Of a stretch of 64,000 nt of DNA, positions 17,010-26,196 are shown one piece after another; within the stretch, counting starts at the first letter, position 1; the number at the start of each line of letters is the position of its first letter. Under the pieces are notes generated by a model. That model worked only from the letters and a program-made list of their open reading frames with translations, did no database searches and was not told the origin of the DNA. The position numbers and the translations under genes are program-made. Source of the DNA: JBFFZF01 sp050732695 (GTDB taxonomy: Bacteria > Gemmatimonadota > Gemmatimonadetes > Longimicrobiales > RSA9); the NCBI GenBank assembly GCA_050732695.1, contig JBOHRL010000035.1:1-64000 (forward strand), given 5' to 3'.

Positions 17010-18803
17010 TCAGGCAGCCGGTTTCAGGTCGCACAGCCGGGCCTGTGGCCGGCGCAGGTTGTTCCAGTCGTCGACCTGAAGGTGAAACGCTACGTCGAAG
17101 CGGTGCTGCGACGTAGCAGCGCGCAGGCGATCGGCCATTCCGAACCCGATCGCGTCGAGGCGGCCCGTGTCATCACCGAGCAGCAGTTTTGCGTGGCCAT
17201 CGCCGACGATGCGCGGCTCGCGCAACAGGCGGACGCTTCGAGCCACGAACACGGGTGAGGGATTGCCCATACCGAACGGCCCGAGATGGCGCAGCAGGTC
17301 GATGAACTCGACATTCGCATCGGCCATCTTCAATTCGAGATCGATCGACACGTTCTGGATGAGATCATCGGATTGGAGGACCGTGTGGGCGTGCGCATTG
17401 AACGCATCGCGCAGCGCATCGATGCGATCGATCCGCACGTCCAGACCCGCCGCCTGGCGGTGCCCGCCGAATCGCTCCAGCAGGTCACTGCACGCATGGA
17501 TGCCATCGTACAGATGGAATCGCGGGATCGAGCGGGCGCTGCCACGCGCGCGTCCGGTGGCCGCATCGATCGATAACAGGATGGTCGGCCGGTGGATTCG
17601 TTCGACGACACGTGATGCGACGATGCCGATCACACCGGGATGCCAATCCTTCGAGCCGAGGACAATGGCCCAGTCGCGGGCCGGATCGTACGTCGCCTCG
17701 AGCATATGCAGCGCTTCATGGAGCGTCTGCCGGTCAACTGCCTTGCGAACCGCGTTCTCGGCCTCCAGCACTTTCGCGAGCGCACTCGCGCGGGCGGGGT
17801 CGTCCGTCAGTAACAATTCGACGCCGCGCATGGCATCGCCCATGCGACCGACTGCGTTGATGCGGGGCGCGAGCACGTGACTGACCTGACCGCCAGCGAT
17901 CGGCCGAGTCGTATCGATGCCGGCCTCCAGCAGCAGCGCGGCAAGGCCCGGATTGCGCGTCTCACGCAACAGCTTGAGACCGAAGCGCGTGAAGATGCGG
18001 TTCTCGCCGCGCAGTGGCGCAAGGTCCGCGATGGTCGCTACGGCGACAAGGTCGAGGTAATACCAGAGTGTTTTCGGATCGATACCGCGCGCGATGGCGA
18101 GCGCGTGGCAGACCTTGAACGCGACACCTACGCCGGCGAGTGAGCGGTCCGGATACGTGCAGTCGGGCCGGTTCGGATTCACGACCGCAACGGCATCCGG
18201 CAGCGAATCGCCGGGCGTATGATGATCCGTTACGACGACATCGATGCCTGCGCGCTTCGCACTGGCGATTGCAGTGTGTGCGGCCGTGCCACAATCAGCC
18301 GTAACAATGAGTGTCGCATCCGCAGCCTTTGCAGCGAGGATGCCGGCTTCGCCGAGGTCGTAGCCATCGCGCAGGCGCAGAGGCGTGAAGGGTACGACGT
18401 TGGCGCCCATCGAGCGAAGCACGCGCGTGAAGAGCGTGGTCCCGCATACGCCGTCGACGTCGTAATCGCCATGGGCGAGAATCGTCTCGCCGTTCCGAAT
18501 GGCGCGATCGATCCTGTCGACGGCGGCGTCGATGCCAGCGAGCGACGCGGGATCGTGCAAGCGCTCGAGGTCCGGTTTGAGGTAATCGCGAGCGGCGCCG
18601 GTCTCGCCATACCCGCGGATGGCCAGCAACTCGCAGAGCGGCTCGGGCAGGTTGAGCGTCTGGCGGAGTACGCTCGCAACGTTGTTATCCGATGTGCCGC
18701 GCTCAACCCAACGACGCTCGGGCTGCGGCAGGACGGGGAGCGGAACTTCCCCGCTCGAGCGGTCGGACTCGGGATTGATCGCCATCAGAGGAGTCCCGCT
18801 CAT
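17010..18803 (-). CDS. recJ: Single-stranded-DNA-specific exonuclease RecJ
   Basis: 5'-3' ssDNA exonuclease in RecF-pathway recombination and mismatch/base-excision repair. The DHH phosphoesterase motifs are HGDYDVDGVCGT (about residue 100), TADCGTAAH, DHHTPGDSLP (about 180) and NAVGRMGDA. The DHHA1 domain contains GSKDWHPGVIGIVASRV and FGGHRQAAGL; the C-terminal OB domain ends the protein. The total of 597 residues is family-typical. ATG 18803 or ATG 18785 are equally possible starts as neither has a good ribosome-binding site. It sits in the long coupled run from the HIT gene to rsmA. Confidence 0.95.
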   Translation of the reverse strand: MSGTPLMAINPESDRSSGEVPLPVLPQPERRWVERGTSDNNVASVLRQTLNLPEPLCELLAIRGYGETGAARDYLKPDLERLHDPASLAGIDAAVDRIDRAIRNGETILAHGDYDVDGVCGTTLFTRVLRSMGANVVPFTPLRLRDGYDLGEAGILAAKAADATLIVTADCGTAAHTAIASAKRAGIDVVVTDHHTPGDSLPDAVAVVNPNRPDCTYPDRSLAGVGVAFKVCHALAIARGIDPKTLWYYLDLVAVATIADLAPLRGENRIFTRFGLKLLRETRNPGLAALLLEAGIDTTRPIAGGQVSHVLAPRINAVGRMGDAMRGVELLLTDDPARASALAKVLEAENAVRKAVDRQTLHEALHMLEATYDPARDWAIVLGSKDWHPGVIGIVASRVVERIHRPTILLSIDAATGRARGSARSIPRFHLYDGIHACSDLLERFGGHRQAAGLDVRIDRIDALRDAFNAHAHTVLQSDDLIQNVSIDLELKMADANVEFIDLLRHLGPFGMGNPSPVFVARSVRLLREPRIVGDGHAKLLLGDDTGRLDAIGFGMADRLRAATSQHRFDVAFHLQVDDWNNLRRPQARLCDLKPAA

Positions 18804-18819
18804 CGCGTGCGACTGCGCC

Positions 18820-19524
18820 TCAGGCGGCGTACAGGATAACGCCGCACGCTTCACAGCGGCGCAGGATCGAGCCCAGCCGGATCTCCGACTGTTCCTGGAG
18901 CGGCAGCGTATTGAAGCAGTGGCCGCAGGCGCCTTCGGCGGTCATGGGCGCCAACACGACGGCCGCGCGACCGGCTCGCACGCGTTCGTAGAGTCGAAGT
19001 GATGGCTTGTCGAGGCGGATCGCATGATTCTCGCGCTGGTCCTGGAGTATGCCGAGGTTCGTCGCCGACTCGGTTCGCGCATTCAGCAGGGCCTCCTTGC
19101 GCGGCGCGATTTCGGCTCGCGCTTTCGTGAGGTTCTTCTCGAGATCGTCGACTTTGAGATCCGTGCGCGTTGCCTGTTCCATGAGTTCGAGCGCTTCGGT
19201 CTCATCCGCTTCGACTGCGCGCCGGATCAGGTCTATCTCGGTGCGTGCGGCCGCTTCCTCGCGCGCGTTGCGTACGCGTTCCATCCGTGTCTCGTATTGT
19301 TTGAGGCGATGCCGTTTCATCTCGGCCGCGCTTTCCAGGCGGCGGACCTGAGCGCGCAGCTCCTCGAGGCGGGTGCGCGCTGTCGCGATTTCGGTTTCCA
19401 GTGTCGCAACGGGCCGATCGATCTCGGCAAGCTGGGGAGCGTACTCCTCGAGACTGGCGCTGGCCCGCGCGATCTCATTGTCGAGTTGCTGCAACGCGAG
19501 CAGCGCGCTACGCAGGTCGTCCAT
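18820..19524 (-). CDS. Coiled-coil protein with C-terminal C4 zinc ribbon (CT398-like)
   Basis: A 234-residue protein: residues 1-170 are a predicted long coiled-coil hairpin rich in Glu, Arg, Leu and Ala, and the C-terminus carries a C4 zinc ribbon (CGHCFNTLP and CEACGVILY, near residues 200-230). This is the architecture of the zf-RING_7/CT398 family, thought to bind nucleic acid or flagellar/secretion partners; the role here is unknown. It starts directly after the dnaG stop (TGAATG) and precedes recJ, so it belongs to the replication/repair run. Confidence 0.85.
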   Translation of the reverse strand: MDDLRSALLALQQLDNEIARASASLEEYAPQLAEIDRPVATLETEIATARTRLEELRAQVRRLESAAEMKRHRLKQYETRMERVRNAREEAAARTEIDLIRRAVEADETEALELMEQATRTDLKVDDLEKNLTKARAEIAPRKEALLNARTESATNLGILQDQRENHAIRLDKPSLRLYERVRAGRAAVVLAPMTAEGACGHCFNTLPLQEQSEIRLGSILRRCEACGVILYAA

Positions 19525-21381
19525 TCACTCTTCGTCGGTTGCGGGTGGTCGGTTCTTTGCGCGCTCGCGCGCGTACATCCGGTACCGCCGGCTGGCCTTG
19601 AAGCCGCGGCGCTGGTGCAAGGTCAGAAGCTCCTGCCGGAGTCGGTCCTTTTCGCGGATCAGTTCCGTCGCCTCGCCGTCATCGGCCGCGTGCATCAGTT
19701 GCTCGATTTCATCGAGACGCTGCCACAACGGCGTCTCCCGGATGCCGGCGACGGCGCCTTCGAACATGATATCGCCGTCCGTGATTTCGATGGGATCGTT
19801 GCGGAGTGCGCTGTAACGTTGCGCGATCGGTGCGTCGAGACCAGCCGGATTGAATTCGCCGCCCATGGCATGGGTGGTGACGAGTGAATCGAAGAGGGCC
19901 CGGTTCACGGGGTCGCGCAACGACTCGGCATCGAGGAGAGCGGCGGCAACGCCCACGCGAGCCGGGTCCTTGACCATCATGAGGAGCAGGTCCCGTTCCG
20001 CGTTGTGGCTGGTGCCGGCCGGCCGGGCGGCAGACGCAGTGTTCTCCTTGTGTGCACGGCCGCGACCGGACCAGCGGCCGGGGACGGTTTCGACGATTGC
20101 GCCCGCCCTCGTCTCCTGTGCGAGCGTTTCGGGTCGGACACCGGTCCGTTCCGCAACGCGGCTGATGTAGATGTCACGCAGTGCTGGATCGATGGCGGCG
20201 CGGATCGTCGGCAGGAGCCGATCGAGGGCCCTGCGCCGGCCGTCGATGTCGCCGAAGAAGCCGCGCTCGTCGAGCATCTGGAGTTTGCGCTCGAGGACAT
20301 CAACGGCATCCTCGAGACGGGTTCGCAGAGCGGGTGCTCCCTTCTTCCGAACGAGAGAGTCGGGATCCTCGCCCGCGGGCAATGACACGATGAGCGGGTG
20401 AACGCCTGTCCGGAGCAGCGCGTCCGCGCTCTTGAAACTGGCGCGGAGCCCGGCCGCATCACTGTCGTAGAGAAGGTATGCTTTTGCAGTGTAGCGCGCG
20501 ATCAGGTTTGCCTGTTCCACCGTCAGGGCGGTTCCCATGGGCGCGACGACGTTCTCGACGCCGCGCGCTGCGAGCGAAACGTAGTCCATATAGCCCTCGA
20601 CGACCAGAACTGCCCCATCACGGCGGATTGCTGGCTTCGACCAGTTGAGGCCGTAGAGCAGGTGTCCCTTCTGGTAGATGGCGGTCTCGGGTGAGTTGAG
20701 GTACTTGGGGATCCCTTCGCCCGAGCGCAGGGCTCGCCCGCCGAACGCGACTGTACGGCCCGTCACTTCCGCGATCGGGAAGATGATCCTGTCCCTGAAG
20801 CGGTCGTAGGGCTCTTCCGATCGTTCGCTCTCCTTGATGAGGCCGGCCGCGAGGAGGACATCGTCATCCATGCCGTGCGCGTGGGCGGCGTCGCGAATGG
20901 ATCGCCATTCATCCGGGGCATAGCCAATGCCGAATCGGGTGATCGCAGCTTGTGTGATGCCGCGGACTTCCAGATAGCGACGCGCGGGCTGACCGCCCGG
21001 CGATTCGAGCTGTTGCGCGTAGTAGTCGGCGGCGAACGCGATGGCGCCGTACAGCGCGCGATTCGGTTCATCCGAGGCACGCTCGGAGCCGGCGGCCGGC
21101 AGTTCGACACCCACGCGGGCCGCAATCTGGCGCACGATATCGGTGAAACCGACACCTGTCCGTTTCATCAGGAACGTGAATACATCGCCCGACTCGCCGC
21201 AACCGAAGCACTTGAAGAAGCCCTTGTCGGGCACGACGTAGAAGGATGGCGTCTTCTCGTGGTGGAACGGACAGAGTGCCTTGAAGTCCTTGCCGGCGCG
21301 CTTGAGCGATACGGACTCGCCGATGATCTCGACGATGTCGGCGCGGGCGCGCACCTCTTCGACGAGCGAATCAGGGATCAT
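19525..21381 (-). CDS. dnaG: DNA primase
   Basis: Makes RNA primers for replication forks. The 618-residue protein has the N-terminal CHC2 zinc finger (C37, H40, C58, C61), a DnaG catalytic core (RDRIIFPI, VAFGGRAL), the TOPRIM domain with VVEGYMDYVSLAARG (about residue 263) and LLYDSDAAGLRA (about 310), and a helical C-terminal region that should bind the replicative helicase. The ATG at 21381 overlaps the mutS2 stop (ATGA). Primase sits here with mutS2 rather than in the classical rpsU-dnaG-rpoD macromolecular synthesis operon. Confidence 0.97.
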   Translation of the reverse strand: MIPDSLVEEVRARADIVEIIGESVSLKRAGKDFKALCPFHHEKTPSFYVVPDKGFFKCFGCGESGDVFTFLMKRTGVGFTDIVRQIAARVGVELPAAGSERASDEPNRALYGAIAFAADYYAQQLESPGGQPARRYLEVRGITQAAITRFGIGYAPDEWRSIRDAAHAHGMDDDVLLAAGLIKESERSEEPYDRFRDRIIFPIAEVTGRTVAFGGRALRSGEGIPKYLNSPETAIYQKGHLLYGLNWSKPAIRRDGAVLVVEGYMDYVSLAARGVENVVAPMGTALTVEQANLIARYTAKAYLLYDSDAAGLRASFKSADALLRTGVHPLIVSLPAGEDPDSLVRKKGAPALRTRLEDAVDVLERKLQMLDERGFFGDIDGRRRALDRLLPTIRAAIDPALRDIYISRVAERTGVRPETLAQETRAGAIVETVPGRWSGRGRAHKENTASAARPAGTSHNAERDLLLMMVKDPARVGVAAALLDAESLRDPVNRALFDSLVTTHAMGGEFNPAGLDAPIAQRYSALRNDPIEITDGDIMFEGAVAGIRETPLWQRLDEIEQLMHAADDGEATELIREKDRLRQELLTLHQRRGFKASRRYRMYARERAKNRPPATDEE

Positions 21382-23753
21382 CGCAACTCGGCCACAGTCA
21401 CGCCGGACCCGCCTTCGCCGATGCCACCCAGCCGGAACGAGCCGATGCGTGCATCCGCGCGCAGCAGTTCGGCAACGACCTCGCGCAGGGCGCCCGTTCC
21501 CTTGCCATGAATGATGCGAAGACTCGGCAGCGCCGCCCGGATTGCAGCATCAACGGCTGGCTGGAGCCGGCTCGCAACTTCGTCCGCACGGAGTCCGCGC
21601 AGATCGATTTCGTTCGAAGGATCGAAATCGGGCGTGCTCCAGCCAGCGCGCACTACCGCTCGCGCCGGCTTTGCGCGCTCCGTCTCGGGTGCCGTGACCG
21701 TGAGGCCGCTCACCTGGACCTGAAGACGGATGCCGCCGCTCTCTACGAGAGCCCGCTCATCGCGGATTTCGAGAATCGTGCCTTCCGCGCCCGTTGCGGC
21801 GACACGGACGCGCGCGCCCACAGTGAGGTCTCGCGCGTTGGCTGGCGCTGCACGTTCGCGCGGCCCCTGTGCCAGCGCTTCAACCCGCCGCTCGACACGC
21901 TGGCGCGCGGCGCGCGCTGCTTCCTCGAGGATGGCCGCGTCCTGCGATTGCGCCGCCGCTTCGCGTACTGCGCGGATGGCGGCCTCCACTTCATCGCGCG
22001 CCTCGAGTAGAAAGCGGCGCGCCTCCTGCTTCGCGCGTCGTTCCGCCTCGTGTTCACGTGCAGTGGCTGCTGCTTCGCGAGCTTCGATGGCGGCCTGACG
22101 GTCGCGTGCATCGCGCCGCGAACGTTCCGCCTCGCGCAGCACTTCATCCACGGCCTGCTCCTTGGCCTCGAGTTCCATGAGCAGCAGGCCGAGATCGCGT
22201 TCGGCGCGCGGAACGAAGGACTCGGCGCGTTCGAGAATCGGTTCCGGGAATCCCAGACGGCGAGCGATCGCGATGCCGTAGCTGCGGCCGGGAACGGCTT
22301 TCCGCAAGCGATACGTGGGCTGAAGTCCGGCGGCATCGAACTGGAGCGATGCGTTCAGGATTCCTGTGTGCTCGCTGGCCAGCAGCTTGAGATCACCGAG
22401 GTGTGTCGTCGCGACGGTGAGGGTCCCGCGCTCGTGTAATGTCAGGAGCACGGCTCTGGCCAGCGCTGCGCCTTCGGCGGGATCCGTACCGCTGCCGATC
22501 TCGTCGATGAGAACGAGCGTACCGGCGCCCGCATGGCTCATGATCTCGCGCAGATTCTTCAGGTGCGCGGAGAACGTCGAAAGACTCGCCTCGATCGATT
22601 GTTCGTCGCCGATGTCAGCAAAGATATTGTCGAATACTGGCAGGCGTGTGCCCGGACCGACCGGTGGAAAGATGCCAGACTGCGCCATCGCATTCAACAG
22701 TCCGATCGCCTTGAGCAGAACCGTCTTGCCACCCGTGTTCGGACCCGAGATCACGAGCGTGCGTTCTTCCGGCTCGAGGCTCAGGTCGAACGGCACCACC
22801 GGCATTGCGCCGGCCAGCAGGAGCGGATGCTTGCCGTCCACGACGGCGTATTCTGCCGAGGCAGCGGGCAGCATCGCGGGCCGGCGTGCATTGACGGAAA
22901 GCGCATAGCGGGCCCGTGCCCAGAGCGAGTCGAGCGCGATGAGTGCGTCGAGCGATGCATCGAGGTCAGCATGTTGCGGCCGGAGCAATGCGGTCGTCTC
23001 GCGCAGTACACGCTGAACCTCCCTCGCCTCCGCCAACTCGAATTCGCGCAGGCGATTCATGAGTTCGATGGCGATGGGCGGTTCGACATACAGTGTGTGA
23101 CCCGATGCGGACTCGTCATGGACGAGACCGCCGACTTCACTCCGCCCCTCGCGCCGAACCGGAATCACGTACCGCCCGTCGCGCACCGTCACCGATGCAT
23201 CACCCACCTGGAAACGGTCGGGCAACGACGCCATGTAGCGCTCGAGCTGTTCGACGATCCGGCCGCGCGCGCCCCTGATCTCGCGACGCAGCGACGCCAG
23301 CTCGCGGGACGCCGTGTCGCGTACGTCGCCCGCATCATCCACGATCCGGTGCAGGCCAGATTCGAGGTCCGCGTCCGACACCAACGGGTCCGCAATCGCG
23401 GCCAGCATGGGAAACGCTTCGGCGAACCGGCGTACCGTTTCGCGCGTGAGCCGTGACGTGCGGAGAAGCAGGGCCGCGTCCCGAAGTGTGGGTCCGTCCC
23501 AAACGGATCCTTCGAGCGCCAGTGTGCGCAACGCCTCACGGAGGTCCGGCAGAGTCGCAACTGCCCAGTCCTCGGCCCGCAGGACGAGGCCGATCATCTG
23601 GTCGACGCGCTTCAGCTCGTCGCCGATCCAGGCCAGCGAATCCGAAGGTGTGAGACTGCGCACGGCCACGCCGCCCAGCTCACTCGCCGCGTGGCTTGCC
23701 ACCAGTTCGAGGGTCTGGCTGAATTGCAGGACGGCGAGCGCGTGACGATTCAT
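21378..23753 (-). CDS. mutS2: Endonuclease MutS2 (Smr-domain MutS homologue)
   Basis: MutS2 binds branched DNA, suppresses homologous recombination, and in Bacillus acts on collided ribosomes. The 791-residue protein has the MutS core, the ATPase Walker A GPNTGGKT (about residue 337), Walker B VLIDEIGSGTDPAEGAAL (about 415), a long Ala/Glu/Arg coiled coil (about 520-620) and the C-terminal Smr nuclease domain (DLRGLRADEV and IIHGKGTGALRE). The mismatch-recognition domain I of MutS is absent, as expected. A tandem-repeat spacer separates it from the yqeY-like gene upstream; dnaG overlaps it downstream. Confidence 0.96.
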   Translation of the reverse strand: MNRHALAVLQFSQTLELVASHAASELGGVAVRSLTPSDSLAWIGDELKRVDQMIGLVLRAEDWAVATLPDLREALRTLALEGSVWDGPTLRDAALLLRTSRLTRETVRRFAEAFPMLAAIADPLVSDADLESGLHRIVDDAGDVRDTASRELASLRREIRGARGRIVEQLERYMASLPDRFQVGDASVTVRDGRYVIPVRREGRSEVGGLVHDESASGHTLYVEPPIAIELMNRLREFELAEAREVQRVLRETTALLRPQHADLDASLDALIALDSLWARARYALSVNARRPAMLPAASAEYAVVDGKHPLLLAGAMPVVPFDLSLEPEERTLVISGPNTGGKTVLLKAIGLLNAMAQSGIFPPVGPGTRLPVFDNIFADIGDEQSIEASLSTFSAHLKNLREIMSHAGAGTLVLIDEIGSGTDPAEGAALARAVLLTLHERGTLTVATTHLGDLKLLASEHTGILNASLQFDAAGLQPTYRLRKAVPGRSYGIAIARRLGFPEPILERAESFVPRAERDLGLLLMELEAKEQAVDEVLREAERSRRDARDRQAAIEAREAAATAREHEAERRAKQEARRFLLEARDEVEAAIRAVREAAAQSQDAAILEEAARAARQRVERRVEALAQGPRERAAPANARDLTVGARVRVAATGAEGTILEIRDERALVESGGIRLQVQVSGLTVTAPETERAKPARAVVRAGWSTPDFDPSNEIDLRGLRADEVASRLQPAVDAAIRAALPSLRIIHGKGTGALREVVAELLRADARIGSFRLGGIGEGGSGVTVAELR

Positions 23754-23795
23754 ACGACAGGCGGCGGCACGCGGTCACGCGCGAGGCCGTCGTGC

Positions 23796-23891
23796 GAGGG
23801 GCCGCTTTCGGCTTGCGGCGTCGGGCTGCTTTCCGCCCGCGGCGAGGGGCTGCTTTCCGCCCGCGGCGAGGGGCCGCTTTCGGCTCGCGGC
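23796..23891. repeat. 24-bp tandem repeat, four copies, upstream of mutS2
   Basis: Four head-to-tail 24-bp units: 23796-23819, 23820-23843, 23844-23867 and 23868-23891. Units 2 and 3 differ by only two bases; units 1 and 4 are a second close pair. They fill most of the 169-base gap between the yqeY-like gene and mutS2, lie in the same transcript, and are very GC-rich. Copy number may vary between strains. Confidence 0.9.
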
Positions 23892-23922
23892 GCGTACCGC
23901 TCTGGCGCGCCGCACGTCATGG

Positions 23923-24366
23923 TCAGGAACCCAGTTCTTCGCGCACGATCCGGTTGGCTTCGCGCCCGTCGAAGCTCCCTTTGATCTGCGGCATGATCGC
24001 ACTCATGACAGCGCCGATGCTGGCGGCGCCATTCGCAATGGCCTGGCGGACGAGAGTCCGCACTTCTGACTCAGCGAGCGCCGGCGGCATGAACGTGCCA
24101 AGGATGGCGGCTTCGCGATCTTCCTGGTCGGCCAGTTCGCCGCGACCTCCCTGACGCATCTGGTCGGCGGCTTCGCGACGTCGCTTGATCGCGCGCTGCA
24201 CGACGCCGACGACATCGGCGTCCTCGGCGTCGCGGCCAAGTTCGATCTCGCGATTGCGCAATTCCGAGAGAGTCATGGACAGTACGCCCGTGCGCAAGCG
24301 GTCCCGCTGCTTGCGCGCTTCGTTCAGCTCGAGTCGCATCCGCTCCTTCAGAGCCGTCTGATTCAT
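23923..24366 (-). CDS. GatB/YqeY domain protein
   Basis: A 147-residue stand-alone GatB/YqeY-domain protein. The family layout is clear: an N-terminal helical half (LKERMRLELNEARKQRDRLR, LSELRNREIELGR) and the C-terminal half that resembles the tail of GatB (RTLVRQAIANGAASIGAVM, MPQIKGSFDGREANRIVREEL). YqeY proteins are thought to bind tRNA or help amidotransferase function, but the role is not established. The gene starts 5 bases after the HIT gene. The tandem repeat at 23796-23891 follows before mutS2. Confidence 0.92.
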   Translation of the reverse strand: MNQTALKERMRLELNEARKQRDRLRTGVLSMTLSELRNREIELGRDAEDADVVGVVQRAIKRRREAADQMRQGGRGELADQEDREAAILGTFMPPALAESEVRTLVRQAIANGAASIGAVMSAIMPQIKGSFDGREANRIVREELGS

Positions 24367-24371
24367 GCGCG

Positions 24372-24737
24372 TCAGCCGGGCGGCCAGCGCATGACGCGCC
24401 CGCCCAGCAGATGAAGGTGAAGGTGATCGACGGATTGGCCGCCATCCTTGCCCGTGTTCGCCACGATGCGGAACCCCGAGTCTGCGAGGTGCTCGCGTTG
24501 CGCGATATCCCTCGCCGCAAGCATGAGACGGCCGGCGATCGTTTCATCGCCGTCATCCATCGCACCCACAGAAACGATGTGTTTGCGGGGAATGATCAGG
24601 ATGTGGGTCGGCGCTTTCGGATCGATGTCGCGAAACGCGAGCAGGTCGTCCTCGTCATGCACGAGGTCTGCGGGGATCTCGCCCCGCCCGATTCGGCAGA
24701 AGATGCAACCTGATTCCGTCACGATCGCCTCCGTCAT
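24372..24737 (-). CDS. HIT-family nucleotide hydrolase (HinT-like)
   Basis: Histidine-triad protein of 121 residues, hydrolysing adenosine phosphoramidates and aminoacyl adenylates in characterised homologues. It has the N-terminal CIFCRIGRGEIPA, the helix-strand FRDIDPKAPTHILIIPRKHI and the catalytic triad SVDHLHLHLLGG (about residue 104). C11 and C14 suggest a zinc-binding pair as in many bacterial HinTs. It is the first gene of the minus-strand run to rsmA and is divergent from the plus-strand orphan at 24865. An internal GTG at 24722 is an alternative start. Confidence 0.94.
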   Translation of the reverse strand: MTEAIVTESGCIFCRIGRGEIPADLVHDEDDLLAFRDIDPKAPTHILIIPRKHIVSVGAMDDGDETIAGRLMLAARDIAQREHLADSGFRIVANTGKDGGQSVDHLHLHLLGGRVMRWPPG

Positions 24738-24767
24738 GGCCTTCGCCGCTATCGCGTGGCCCCGAAT

Positions 24768-24794
24768 ACCGGGTCAGAATCTAGTGTACCCGGT
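24768..24794. promoter_or_regulatory. Inverted repeat in the HIT/orphan divergent intergenic region
   Basis: Arms ACCGGGT (24768-24774) and ACCCGGT (24788-24794) flank 13 bases in the 127-base region between two divergent genes. It could be an operator or an RNA hairpin; no promoter elements were clearly recognised around it. Confidence 0.3.
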
Positions 24795-24864
24795 GCAAGA
24801 ATCCGATGCCCGGCATTCGGACGGCGCAGCGAATCGTAGCTCGACCCTGGCGGTGAGGAGAACA

Positions 24865-25332
24865 ATGGATGCCGAGATCGAACGGGCCGCCGCGCGTGTG
24901 CTCCGCGATGGCTCGCCATCGCTGTCGATGCGGCAACTGCACGCACGTGTTGTAGCGGAGATCGGACCGGCGGCGGGCAGCTATGTCCGCTTCGCGGACG
25001 CATTGCGCCGGCGCCACGATCTTTTTGCAGTCGTCGAACCCGAAGACCCGCTGGCCGATGCAGCGCCGTGGCCGCCACAGCTTCTCGCCGAGTACCGGCG
25101 GGCGCTCGCCGCGGCCGGTCACGATTCAGAGCCCGTCGTCGTGCTCATGGTTCCGATGCCGGCCGGTCTGCTGATGGACGAACCCGAGGATTCCGTCATC
25201 GGCCAGGTCGGACGATCGCTCGCCGATCTGCTCGGCCCCTCGCGACGCGATCCTGCGCTCGATCGCGCCATTGCACTCTCCGTCGTGCAGACGCAGACGC
25301 TCGCGCGCGCGGTCATCTCGGCAGAGCCGTGA
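24865..25332 (+). CDS. Hypothetical protein (155 aa), plus-strand orphan
   Basis: I do not recognise this protein. It is 155 residues, soluble, with an N-terminal helical stretch starting MDAEIERAAARVL and LSMRQLHARVVAEIG, which could be a small winged-helix-like fold. There is a hydrophobic strand VVVLMVPMPAGLLM near residue 95 and a C-terminal helix. No signal peptide, Cys cluster or catalytic motif is visible. The ATG at 24865 is preceded by GAGGAG, and codon use is like its neighbours. It is one of few plus-strand genes, divergent from the HIT gene, and its last 20 bases overlap the end of prmA on the other strand. Confidence 0.7.
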   Translation: MDAEIERAAARVLRDGSPSLSMRQLHARVVAEIGPAAGSYVRFADALRRRHDLFAVVEPEDPLADAAPWPPQLLAEYRRALAAAGHDSEPVVVLMVPMPAGLLMDEPEDSVIGQVGRSLADLLGPSRRDPALDRAIALSVVQTQTLARAVISAEP

Positions 25333-26194
25333 CGGAGAATGCGCCGGCCCACCAATCTTCGTCCCGAACTTCGTTCACGAGGCGAAGATTCGCTCCGGCT
25401 GCCGATTCGACGACGCATTCGGCCTCGCGTGTCAGGATGCCGGCAAGGATGAGTGCGCCGGTCGGACGAAGGGCGCTGCGGAATCCGGTCTGCAAGGGGA
25501 TCAGGACGCCGCTCATCACGTTCGCAACGATCAGGTCGTACGGTCCTGCGGCCGCGGCAGATCCCGCAAGGTAATCGAGGTCGACAAAGGCTTCCTGAAG
25601 GGCGATCCGGTCCGCACACGCGTGCCGCTCCACATTCTCGCGCGCGTTCGGCAGTGCTCCCGCATCGCAGTCGACGGCATCGACATGCTCCGCGCCCAGC
25701 AGCGCGGCCGCAATCGACAGAATCGCGGAGCCAGTTCCGACATCGAGAACGCGTGCGCCGGGCGCCATCGTTGCCTCGATCAGGCGCAGGGCTCCGCGCG
25801 TACTGGCGTGTTCACCCGTCCCGAACGCCATCTGCGGATCGATCCTGAGCACGATGTCACCGGCATGCGTGTCCGGCTCGATCCAGGTCGGTGTGACGAT
25901 GAGACGCTCGCTCACGCGTCTCGCCTCGAGGCCCCTGCGCCATACCTCGTCCCAATCCTCGCCAGCACGGATCGACCAGCGTACCTCGATGGCATTACCA
26001 GCCGCTGCTTCGAGACGTTGGCGCGCCCAGGCGACGAATGCGGCATTATCCGCCGGCGCGGGCAACCATGTCGACAGCCGGTCGCCCTCTTCGACGACGG
26101 CCGTCGCGCCCAACGCGATGAGCCCTTCGGAGAGCGATGCGACCTGCTCCGCCGAAGGGCTCAGGACTTCGAGAACGAGCCAGCGATCCGTCAT
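25313..26194 (-). CDS. prmA: Ribosomal protein L11 methyltransferase
   Basis: SAM-dependent trimethylation of ribosomal protein L11. The 293-residue sequence has a divergent N-terminal substrate-recognition domain (residues 1-105), the linker PQMAFGTGEHASTRG (about residue 122), motif I VLDVGTGSAILSIAAALLGA (about 147), and NVMSGVLIPL in the position of the family NLxxxxLxxL segment (about 230). In many bacteria prmA follows dnaJ, as here (2-base gap). The 3' end overlaps the convergent orphan gene by 20 bases. Confidence 0.94.
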   Translation of the reverse strand: MTDRWLVLEVLSPSAEQVASLSEGLIALGATAVVEEGDRLSTWLPAPADNAAFVAWARQRLEAAAGNAIEVRWSIRAGEDWDEVWRRGLEARRVSERLIVTPTWIEPDTHAGDIVLRIDPQMAFGTGEHASTRGALRLIEATMAPGARVLDVGTGSAILSIAAALLGAEHVDAVDCDAGALPNARENVERHACADRIALQEAFVDLDYLAGSAAAAGPYDLIVANVMSGVLIPLQTGFRSALRPTGALILAGILTREAECVVESAAGANLRLVNEVRDEDWWAGAFSVTALPR

Positions 26195-26196
26195 GG

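Noticed and set aside
23775..24002. Minus-strand ORF encoding an 8-residue repeat over the 24-bp repeats
   Set aside because: It begins inside the yqeY-like gene in another frame and has no ribosome-binding site; the repeat is better seen as non-coding spacer.
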